Shown one piece after another: positions 13,801 through 25,800 of a stretch of 64,000 bases of DNA (position 1 is its first letter; each line of letters begins with the position of its first letter). This stretch comes from Nemertoderma westbladi (Eukaryota > Xenacoelomorpha > Nemertodermatida > Nemertodermatidae): assembly GCA_032718475.1 (NCBI GenBank), contig JAUCBJ010007605.1:1-64000 (forward strand), read 5' to 3'. Made by a program: the position numbers and the translations under genes. A model generated the notes under the pieces. That model was not told the origin of the DNA. It searched no databases and worked only from the letters and a program-made list of their open reading frames with translations.

Positions 13801-16800
13801 AAGAATGCTGTGCCGGCTTGTCAACAAAATTGCACCGCCACAACTCCCTATCACCCATGACATTTGCTAGATCATCCGCATCTTTAAGGCCAGTGTCCTT
13901 TAAGATGCGTCTCAAGAAAGTCATGGGCTGTCCACCATGCTTATTCACTCCATGAGGCTGCCAAAGTACAAGATTATGCACTGGCTGGTCCTCACGGCGA
14001 AAGCAATGTCCTGCAAAGCGGAGGCGATTTTGTTCTAGTGTCAAGCTTGGGGGAACCAATGAGACACCTCCAATGTTATATAGTGTCTGGTTGGAGATGT
14101 GTGCATTGTACTTGACACAATGTACCCGGCGTAGCATTCTTGTGAATGTGCCATCCAGAGATTTGGTGTCCTCAGCAGTTAGAGCCCAGCATGGACTCCC
14201 GTAGAGGAGTACTGGAACTACTGCTGCTCTAAATAATCGGACCTTAAGTTTCCGATTAATTCTAGGTGACTTCCAAATCCTGGAAAGCCTATTCAAGGCT
14301 GCCCATGCCTTTCCCTTACGTATTCGAAGGTCCTCACCTGACTTCCGGATCCATGATCCCAGGTAACAGAAGTCGTCCACATGCTCAAGCATACCATCCT
14401 TTGAGCTTATGCTCATCCGATCAGAGACTTGCTGAGGACTTTCAAAGTTAACTGTCAGAATTTTGGTCTTTCTGGAGTTAATAAAAAGACCAACACTAGA
14501 AGCAGCATGTTATAATGAGCTGAGCAGCCGCTGGGCTCCCTCTAATGATTCTGAGAGTACTCCTAAGTCATCAGCAAAGTCTAGATCAGTTAGGTACTTG
14601 GCAGGATTTCCTCGACTTCTGGAGCCAGTAGGTGGAGTTATCATTACCCCATCATCATTATGATGATCTAAGGACATGCGTAGAACATAGTCAACCACAA
14701 TAATGAACAAGAATGGTGCAAGTGTGTCTCCTTGGAGGACGCCCCATAACACTTCAAATGGTTCTGTGTCACCGTCAACAATAGACACAAATGTTGTCGA
14801 ACCATCGTATACTGATCTGATTGCTGCAATAATTTCATCAGGAATCCCATATAATGAAAGTATGCTGAACATACGTGAGCGAGAGACTGAATCAAAGGCC
14901 TTGAAGAAATCAACAAAGATAACAGCCAGATGCCTGTCTTTCTTGTTTGATAACTCTTCAATTATCCTTCTAAGTGCCAAAATGGGCTCCATGGTCCCAC
15001 GACCTTTACGGAACCCATTCTGATTTCCACGTAGCAGTCTCTCAATGGGATCCCTGATGCGATTTAATAGAATTCTATTGTATAGTTTTGCAGCAATCGA
15101 GATCAATGAGATTCCCCGAAAAGAACCATAGAGTGTTAGGTTGCCCTTCTTGGGAACTGGCACCAACTTATTTGTTTTCATTTCTTGTGGGACTCTTGTT
15201 GTACGGTACATGTCTACTATGATGGGATAGATGAGCTTTAAACACTCAGGTATTTTAAAGACCTCAGGGGGAACACCATCTACTCCACTGGCACGATTGG
15301 TCTTAATGCTCTTTGCAGCAGCCTTCACTTCTGCAAAGGAGATATCGCCAATGGGAATATCTGGGAGTACAGACTCAGACACTTTTACTTCTATAAAGTT
15401 ATCAGGCAATACCCTGTCATTATTGAGGAGCTTTTCATAGTGGGCTTTCCAACCATTGAGGCGATCGGCTGGTGATTCAGCCTTAACCTTGGTGGTTGGT
15501 TGGCTTTTCCGCCCAGTAAGCAGATTGATCGATTTCCATGCCTGGGATGATTGCCTGCTGTCGTCAGCATCATTGATGGCATCAACCTGTTGGTTTATTA
15601 GCTCCTGTAGATTAACAGAGTACTGCCTGTTCAGGGACCTAGATGCAGCTTTAACTGCATTCTTGGCCGCTGTAGTCTGTTTGAGTCGGGACTCTTTCTG
15701 CGCCTTATGAAGGTCATTTCGGCACTTCTGAATTTTGTTGTCAGTCCAGGGGGCCCTTTTCCTGTTTCGAGGGTATACAGGAACTGTTTCTGCAGCTGCT
15801 AACTTAACTGCTTCTGTAAAGGCAGTATAGCCCTCACAGTGATCTGCCGCCTCAGAGGCAAGAGCCTCATACCTGTTGCTCAGCTGTAGTGTGAAGCTGG
15901 ATCTCACACTTGGCTGTTGCAACAGAGAGGACCAGTCATGCCGTGGCAAGGCAGATTTCGTTGTTCTGCTAGCACGCAGACTAAGTCTTACCTTGGCCAC
16001 AATAAGGCGGTGATCACTGGAGAAGGGTCGAAGTGTAATAATGCATTACAGTCTTGTATAGAGCTCCTGTATTTCCTACGAAACAGAATATGGTCTATCT
16101 GGGACTTGTGACCACTGGGTCCACTATGAGTCCATAGCTTTCCAGTTCGCTTCTTGAACTGGGTTCCAGCCGAAAACAATCCATTTCCAGAGATAAAATC
16201 CTGAAGATGGACAGAATTTCGGTTAACACTATTGCTATAGACCCAGGGCGATGTAGGTGATTGATGCAGACTTGCATTAAAGTCTCCCAGGAATGTTAAG
16301 AATGCATGCTGATCCACTCCATCAGTTGCTGCTTGTAGATTGTGGTAGAAATTTTCCACCTCCTTTACAGGGGCAACACTAGTTGGAGAGTAGCACACAA
16401 TCAGAACCACCTTAGGAAACTTCTTAGCCAGTCTTCCAGAACATGAGAAGTGGCAACGGATGATGCGGTTAGAGATTTGGTCTATTTTGTCCAATGCTGC
16501 ATGTGCAGTTGGATTCATCAATAGACCAATTCCACCATTGCCACTATCATCTGCTGACGCGAGGGCGAGTCGCCAACCGCCCCCCATGTCCTTAATCAGA
16601 AATAGCTCTGTGTGGACTAGTAGACATAGCACTGCGTGTATGACTACTAGACAGCTCTGTGTGGACTAGTAGACATAGCACTGCGTGTATGACTACTAGA
16701 CATAGCACTGCGTGTATGACTACTAGACAGCTCTGTGTGGACTAGTAGACATAGCACTGCGTGTATGACTACTAGACATAGCACTGCGTGTATGACTACT

Positions 16801-19800
16801 AAACAGCTATGTGTGGACTAGTAGACAGCACTGCGTGTATGACTACTAGACAGCTATGTGTGGACTAGTAGACATAGCACTGCGTGTATGACTACTAGAC
16901 AGCTCTGTGTGGACTAGTAGACATAGCACTGCGTGTATGACTACTAGACAGCTATGTGTGGACTAGTAGACAGCACTGCGTGTATGACTACTAGACAGCT
17001 ATGTGTGGACTAGTAGACATAGCACTGCGTGTATGACTACTAGACATAGCTCTGTGGACTAGTAGACATCGCACTGCGTGTATGACTACTAGACAGCTAT
17101 GTGTGGATTAGTAGACATCACTGCGTGTATGACTACTAGACAGCTATGTGTGGACTAGTAGACATAGCACTGCGTGTATGACTACTAGACAGCTCTGTGT
17201 GGACTAGTAGACATAGCACTGCGTGTATGACTACTAGACAGCTCGGTGTGGACTAGTAGACATAGCACTGCGTGTATGACTAGACAGCTCTGTGTGGACT
17301 AGTAGACATAGCACTGCGTGTATGACTACTAGACAACTCTGTGTGGACTAGTAGACATAGCACTGCGTGTATGACTACTAGACAGCTCTGTGTGGACTAG
17401 TAGACATAGCACTGCGTGTATGACTACTAGACAGCTCTGTGTGGACTAGTAGACATAGCACTGCGTGTATGACTACTAGACAGCTCGGTGTGGACTAGTA
17501 GACATAGCACTGCGTGTATGACTAGACAGCTCTGTGTGGACTAGTAGACATAGCACTGCGTGTATGACTACTAGACAACTCTGTGTGGACTAGTAGACAT
17601 AGCACTGCGTGTATGACTACTAGACAACTCTGTGTGGACTAGTAGACATAGCACTGCGTGTATGACTACTAGACAGCTCGGTGTGGACTAGTAGACATAG
17701 CACTGCGTGTATGACTAGACAGCTCTGTGTGGACTAGTAGACATAGCACTGCGTGTATGACTACTAGACAACTCTGTGTGGACTAGTAGACATAGCACTG
17801 CGTGTATGACTGCTAGACAGCTCTGTGTGGACTAGTAGACATAGCACTGCGTGTATGACTACTAGACAGCTCTGTGTGGACTACTAGACATAGCACTGCG
17901 TGTATGACTACTAGCAGGCCTCCCAGAGTTTCCTTTTTTCCTTTTTTTTCCTTTTTTTTAGAACGTTTCCTTTTTTTCCTTTTTTTTTAGAACGCTTCCT
18001 TTTTTTCCTTTTTTTTAAAATGTTTCCTTTTTTCCTTTTTTTTGTCCATTTTCACACCTTTTTTTCCTTTTTTTTTAGTTCAGAAAATAGCCTGCTGTAA
18101 GTGTAACATATTCTATTCAGTACAAGGCATCGCGGAGACAGCTGGACATGTCTTGCAGTCTAATCAATTACCGGTACTGTACCACTGTCTGACTATCAGT
18201 ATAGTAGTCCTTGGCTTGGTACTAAACTAATATAACAATGTACGGGACAAGTGATTTTCCTGTTATCTGCAATCATACTTAACGGTACCGGTACCAATGG
18301 AAACCATTAGATCCAAGCAATCATTGGCAGATAAGCTGAAATTGACAAGGTTATAACAGAGAATGACGGGCATATGCCGATTATTTTGATTATAAATTTT
18401 ATTGACAAAAAATCACAAGCTACAGTAAGCTACCATAAAAATGTAGCAGTGGAGGGAACTTTAATATATTTATTTCTGAGACAGAGGCTGTCTCTGTCTC
18501 AGAAAATATGTATATTAATTAAAGTTCTCTCCACAGCTACATTTTTAGCGTGTGATTTATTATAATTGACGCAAAACCCGCCTTTGTGAATGAACAATGA
18601 TGATTTTCAATTTAGGGAAAGGAACAGGTTGCAGTGGCAGTCCATTCTAACCAAAACAATAAAAGAAAGCATATAACAATGTTACAGTTTAATTTTTGCT
18701 CGTAATCAGCTGTTATTTACATCCGTTTCCCCCTTGATATGGTTGTATTGTAATTGCGTCTAAGAAAAACATTTTTGTTATTTATATAAATGTAGCCACG
18801 ACCGGAAATCCGTACCAAAGTTTTTATATCACTTTCAAACTAAAGTTATATTTACAAGCGTTTGATAAACCTCTATTAGTGACCATCAATCGGCGGAACT
18901 CGACCATCTCTGATAACGAGGCAAAAAAGGTGAAAATATCTGTATAATTAATATTAATAATATTAATACATTAACTATAATTAATATTAATTATATTGCC
19001 ATTGCCTTTGTTCTATTTAAAACAGTGACGTTTCTTAATGGGATTCTTTATAGTATAAACAGTAAGGTTAACGAAATAGAATCAAGAAACAGCACTAAAG
19101 ACATAATGTTTACTATTACTTTTGTAAAGATAATATCTATTCAGTTTTTCAATTTTTTTGAACTGTATCCGATCCTTTTTTTCCTTTTTTTTGAACATAT
19201 AAAATCCTTTTTTCCTTTTTTTTCTCGATTTTTTTGGCTGGGAGGGTTGTACTAGACATAGCACTGCGTGTATGACTACTAGACATAGCTCTGTGTGGAC
19301 TAGTAGACATAGCACTGCGTGTATGAATACTAGACATAGCTCTGTGTGGACTAGTAGACATAGCACTGCGTGTATGACTACTACACAGCTATGTGTGGAC
19401 TAGTAGACTTAGCACTGCGTGTATGAATACTAGACATAGCTCTGTGTGGACTAGTAGACATAGCACTGCGTGTATGAATACTAGACATAGCTCTGTGTGG
19501 ACTAGTAGACATAGCACTGCGTGTATGAATACTAGACATAGCTCTGTGTGGACTAGTAGACATAGCACTGCGTGTATGAATACTAGACATAGCTCTGTGT
19601 GGACTAGTAGACATAGCACTGCGTGTATGACTACTAGACAGCTCTGTGTGGACTAGTAGACATAGCACTGCGTGTATGACTACTAGACATAGCTCTGTGT
19701 GGACTAGTAGACGTAGCACTGCGTGTATGACTACTAGATATAACTCTGTGTGGACTATTAGACATAGCACTGCGTGTATGACTACTACACAGCTATGTGT

Positions 19801-22800
19801 GGACTAGTAGACATAGCACTGCGTGTATGACTACTAGACATAGCTCTGTGTGGACTAGTAGACATAGCACTGCGTGTATGACTACTATACAGCTCTGTGT
19901 GGACTAATAGACATAGCACTGCGTGTATGACTACTAGACATAGCTCTGTGTGGACTAGTAGACATAGCATTGCGTGTATGACTACTAGACATAGCTCTGT
20001 GTGGACTAGTAGACATAGCACTGCGTGTATGACTACTAGACAGCTCGGTGTGGACTAGTAGACATAGCACTGCGTGTATGACTACTAAACAGCTCTGTGT
20101 GGACTAGTAGACATAGCACTGCGTGTATGACTACTAGACAGCTCTGTGTGGACTAGTAGACATAGCACTGCGTGTATGACTACTAGACATAGCTCTGTGT
20201 GGACTAGTAGACATAGCACTGCGTGTATGACTACTAAACAGCTCTGTGTGGACTAGTAGACATAGCACTGCGTGTATGACTACTAGACATAGCTCTGTGT
20301 GGACTAGTAGACATAGCACTGCGTGTATGACTACTAGACAGCTATGTGTGGACTAGTAGACATAGCACTGCGTGTATGACTACTAAACAGCTCTGTGTGG
20401 ACTAGTAGACATAGCACTGCGTGTATGACTACTAGACAGCTCTGTGTGGACTAGTAGACATAGCACTGCGTGTATGACTACTAGACATAGCTCTGTGTGG
20501 ACTAGTAGACATAGCACTGCGTGTATGACTACTAGACAGCTCTGTGTGGACTAGTAGACATAGCACTGCGTGTATGACTACTAGACAGCTCTGTGTGGAC
20601 TAGTAGACATAGCACTGCGTGTATGACTACTAGACAGCTCTGTGTGGACTAGTAGACATAGCACTGCGTGTATGACTACTAGACAGCTATGTGTGGACTA
20701 GTAGACAGCACTGCGTGTATGACTACTAGACATAGCTCTGTGTGGACTACTAGACAAGACATAGCACTGCGTGTATGACTATAAATAGTCATTATTATTA
20801 CATATAGACATTTTTTTCACATAATTTTTTATTTTTATTTTTGTTTAAAAATATACATTTTCTTTAACTTTTCTAAAACATTATGGTCTGGTGTGGCACG
20901 GTTAAGGACCTCGACGTCTCCAATGTTTCATCCCATTGAAATGTTTATAAGTTTGTAAGTAATTTAAAACTGTAGCTCAGTGTTGGTGGTTCTAATGCTG
21001 CTTTTAAAATTGATTTTTGATTGAATAATAGGTAAACTTTATGGATGACGTTGGACAGACGTTGCTCAACTGGGCGAGTGCTTTCGGTACACAAGAAATG
21101 GTGGATTATCTGTGTGAACGAGGGGCTGATGTTAATAGAGGTCAACGGTCTTCATCCTTACACTATGCCGCATGCTTTGGACGGTTAGCTATTACATGAT
21201 ATCACTCTCTAACTCATATACTCAACCCGTTTTGCGTTTACATATATACTTATAGTTACTTATTGATGATAAGGAAGTATTAGCGCTAAACGATAGTGAC
21301 GATGGGGTGATGGTAATTCCACCTACTGGCTCTATAGAAGTAGATGAAGTCCGACCAAGTACCTAACTGATCTAGACTTTGATGACTTATGAGTACTCTC
21401 AGAATGACCATATGGGTGATTCTCAATAAAAGTGGCTAAAATTGAAAATCATATTTAACATTACATAAAGTGTCCACAGAATTTGATCTAGTGAACGAAA
21501 TTTCATGCGGTAAAGTTTTTCAGAAAGTAGATAATGTTATTGGAGTGGTCAGCTTGTTAAGGTAATACACCCACCTAATCATATTTAATTTTTGAGTGAT
21601 TTCTCAAAAATGCATATTTTTGAACTTAAAGTGTAAAATGTAAAATTTTGAACACTTGCCTGTGTTTATACAACTCATACAAATGTAATGATATAATTAG
21701 AAAGCCAGGAAATTTTCCTATACAACCAAGTTATTTATTCTATTGTCGATATTAACTGAGTAGGAGCATCTAAAGTACAAGTTTGGATAATTTTTGAAAT
21801 TTTTGTCCCACGTCAGTACATTGAGAGCTGTTGTCGAGCATATGGTTGTTACTACCGAAGTTGTACCTTGAAATAAAGTGCTATTATTGGCGAACAAACC
21901 AGTAAAAATTTTATGGGAAATGACTGAGAATTACTGGAGATACCGAGCATTGAAGTTCGTAAAGTTTGTTTGTTCACGCTAACTTGTCCCACTTATTATA
22001 TGACATAATGCACTGCGAAAATGTTTTACATCAATGTTGACTTTCTTACAAAGGATGAAACATAAGTAAATCATCTAATACTACAGGCAGGATTAAAACC
22101 GATGAATGGTTCTTATTATTTTTCATATTACACACCGGGGCGAGCATATGTCCACGTCCAGCCTGTAATTTGCCTGTAATATGTCCACTAATTACAGGCA
22201 TAATAGGTTTAATCCCACAGACTACAGGAATGGATTGTCACATACCTGTAATCGAATTTGTACAAGTAACCCTATGGCATATCAAATGGTGGGAAATTCA
22301 AATATGCATAGTTATTATGGTGTCATAACATTGGCCTTTTCCCTGATTTTAAATGTGCACTGCCTTTTTGATCTCACTGTTAGTACTTACTGCAGTACTC
22401 ACAGTAGTAATGGGTGAGTACAAAACAAAAACCAAAGACCTGCTGTACAAAACAAAGAGGTAAAGTCGCGTTAGGTCCCGAACAGCGTTAGGTCCCAAAG
22501 AGCGTTAGGTCCCAAAGAGCGTTAGGTCCCGAAGAGCGTTAGGTCCCGAAGAGCGTTAGGTCCCGAAGAGCGTTAGGTCCCAAAGAGCGTTAGGTCCCGA
22601 AGACCGTTAGGTCCCGAAGAGCGTTAGGTCCCGAAGACCGTTCGGTCCCAAAGAGCGTTCGGTCCCAAAGAGCGTTGGGTCCCGAAGAGCGTTAGGTCCC
22701 AATGCCATTTATTCGGGGCAGGTTAGTAAAGGAGCAGGTTACAGAGGCGTGTTGGGGGAACCAAAACAATAAACAAAAGTTAACACATGTGTTTTGTACT

Positions 22801-25800
22801 GGTCTTGAGCCTTTATTTTGTACTCACCCCAGTAGTAATGTTAGTTAGTACTCAGTGTTAGTAATACTTAAACACAGTTAACATGGGTCCACGACCTCAA
22901 AGAACGAAATCGAATGCAGAAAAAACTGTAGATAAGAAAATTTTAAGTGTGGAAGAAAGATCGTAAAGAAAGAAAGAAGAAAGATGGCGTAATCGCCAGG
23001 CAGTAGACCAGACCGATACCGAGAGAAGGTTAGGTCGTAGGGACTTAGGGAGAAAGATAGAGAAGTTCAAAGAGTGAAGGAGAGGGATCGTCATAGTCGT
23101 CGTAAAGGTTTAATTTCGACACGTCAAAATCATTCAATCAAAGTGCTGGATAGTGAACTGCTGAGCACAAAGAAGAAACTTATTCTAGTTACTGATTCGC
23201 CAACGGGAAAATATCGCAATTAATTTACTCTTCATTTATTCCATAAATATGCAAAAGAGAAGGATATTGAGCTAAGGTGGATATTCATGGAAGTGGGACA
23301 TGGGAAGGGTCCCTCGGATGGCATTGGTGGTGCAGTCAAACGGATGCTGGGAAGAGTTATCGGAATGCAGGTTGTCAGTCCAACAGCCAATCTTAACACA
23401 ATTGCAGAGCTGGTGCGGGAGCGAATGAACATTAAACTTGTTGTATTTGATACTGCCGACATCGAAATAGCCCAGAATGAGCTGACCCTGCTCCTCCCAC
23501 CATTATTGGAATAGAAAAAGCACATTAATTTATCATCCGTGAAGATGAGATTTATCTCAAAAACCTGTCATGCTTAGCGCCATGCGCATTGCGCATTGCG
23601 ATGCTTCGACCATGCTACTAATCCACCCGGTGCATCAATCATCAATCCGGTTATCTTTACCGGATTTGATGATACGGAAGTTGAGGCCTCGGGATTTGAC
23701 GACTTCATAGATGATCTGGATCCTCTACTCAACTCAACTCAAGATGATTAACTCACTGATTGTGACTCTGAAAAATTGCGATTTATCTCTTATTAGAGTT
23801 TAAATAAATTCACTAAAATACCTGTGATAATAATATAATAATAATAAATATTCTTTATAAATAATTAATATTACTAATTTTATTTTTTAATGTTTAATAC
23901 CTGTAATAAATATTACACCCTGTGGAGGGGACGTTTGTTAGTTAGTACCTTACACGTCAATTTAATGTGTAAAATTACAGGCGCGGACACTGAGATAATT
24001 TGTTTAAAAGGCATGAGAAATAAGTAAATTGTATATGAAATTGTTACATTACAGCTACAGGCAAGGACGTGGTATTACAGGCTGGACAATTTTCTTTGGT
24101 CTGTTAAAATAAATCAAACACCTAATAAGCTCGACCAATAACACCATTAAATTCAGCATTAAAAGAGGTCTCAGAATGTATAGTTTGCCATGCTTTTGTG
24201 AAATTCATTTTTTAACATAGTTTTGGCCACTTTTATTGAGAATCACCCATATAGTGGGAGTCCAAGGGCTCCTCTGCTCATTAGAACAGACTTCTTCTAG
24301 TGTTGATATTTTTGTTAACTCCAAGAAGACCAAAATTTTGACAGTTAATTTCGAGTTTCGACTGTCCTCAGGAAATTTCTGATCGTATGAGCAGTCCATG
24401 ACAAACACCGAGCTCTATGGAACTATACCACCTGTATCAACCACCCTCCGTGAACGCTGATTAAGATTCAGTGGGTGTAAGGATCTCATTTCCACTGTCG
24501 GAGTTCGCTCGATTTTAGTATAGTCCATGGGCCAGCCAGCATAGGGGATACTTTTTGGTAACCATCTGGAACTTATATTTTTCGGAAGACCTAGCTTCTG
24601 GCCATTTATTTTGATATGATAACAAAACTGAATCGGTAGCTGACTTGGTGTTATCACCGGTTGTCATGGAAATGGCAAAATAACAAACATGCTGTAGTAG
24701 TCTAAGAACTCAATATAAATTCTTCGCGTCTTCTGAAAAAGATAGCTACTGGTCTAACAATTCTAAATGTGTCATACAATTCTGGAATATAATTATTGTT
24801 GCCATAGGAGCGCTGCTAAATTAAAACTGGCATGTTTTAGAGAAATAGCTACCACTCTAGAACAATATCATTATTTTAAAAACAAATTGCCACATGTTGT
24901 TGAGTATTAGTTTTGGAAAAAGGTTCCATCTCATTGGCTCCAACAGTTCTCCATATATTGCAATAGGGCACTAAGGGTAGGGTTTATGTTACAATACGTT
25001 ATTCTTGGAGATGAGATCCACAATTTTGATAAACATGGCAGTTCAGGGCATCACATAACGCAACAAGTAACAACACTGTTATGTCTGTATTTTCTGCAGC
25101 AACAACTACAACCGTTGATCCATTTTGTGCTGCATAAAGAGCATGGAGCATTACACGAGTGGGCCTCCTCATGGGTCGCTTTGTAATTTTTCAACAGAAT
25201 GTAAATTATGTAAACCTTGGTCCTAGATTATTGACCCATACACTTGGCTGCAGGGGTATATGGCCTGACCAGGCAGAGGGTAATCTACTAATCTCTCTGT
25301 TGCAACAGCCAAGTGTGAGATCCAGCTTCACACTACAGCTGAGCAACAGGTATGAGGCTCTTGCCTCTGAGGCGGCAGATCACTGTGAGGGCTATACTGC
25401 CTTCACAGAGGCAGTTAAGTTAGCAGCTGCAGAAACAGTTCCTGTATACCCTCGAAACAGGAAACGGGCCCCCTGGACTGACAACAAAATTCAGAAGTGC
25501 CGAAATGACCTCTACAAAGGCGCAGAAAGAGTCCCGACTCAAACAGACTACAGCGGCCAAGAATGCAGTTAAGGCTGCATCTAGGTCCCTGAACAGGCAG
25601 TACTCTGCTAATCTACAGGAGCTAATAAACCAACAGGTTGATGCCATCAATGATGCTGACGACAGCAGGCAATCATCCCAGGCATGGAAATCGATCAACT
25701 CTGCTTACTGGGCGGAAAAGCCAACCAACCACCAAGGTTAAGGCTGAATCACCAGCCGATCGCCTCAATGGTTGGAAGGCCCACTTTGAAAAGCTCCTCA

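Larger units (their letters stand above)
17914..19250. mobile_element. Insertion in the satellite, bordered by CCTCCCAG / CTGGGAGG and T-rich runs
   Basis: About 1.34 kb of unique AT-rich DNA sits between two blocks of the same satellite. The left edge has CCTCCCAG and the right edge has CTGGGAGG, which are mutually inverted. Just inside both edges are runs of TTCCTTTTTTTT: at 17930-18070 on the left (repeated with TTAGAACG spacers) and 19170-19235 on the right. No coding sequence is recognised. It looks like a non-autonomous mobile element or a composite of smaller repeats. The family is unknown. Confidence 0.55.
21410..24252. mobile_element. DNA transposon with 32-bp terminal inverted repeats, degraded
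   Basis: The left end begins ATATGGGTGATTCTCAATAA and the right end is its reverse complement, with one mismatch over 32 bases (21410-21441 and 24221-24252). The ends interrupt an older LINE fragment cleanly. The palindromic ATAT at both borders hides whether the target duplication is 2 or 4 bp. The element holds a 17-bp minisatellite and a broken transposase-like ORF. The superfamily is not assigned. Confidence 0.88.

Noticed and set aside
1989-20788. Many 60-155-codon frames with [18 protein letters not shown]-type peptides
   Set aside because: By-products of the 49/51-bp satellite, repeated in all positions with the unit. There is no sign of selection on the protein.
25159-25572. Start of a complete LINE ORF in copy 2
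   Set aside because: The apparent start lies in non-LINE flank. The native start and endonuclease are deleted and the frame shifts soon after.
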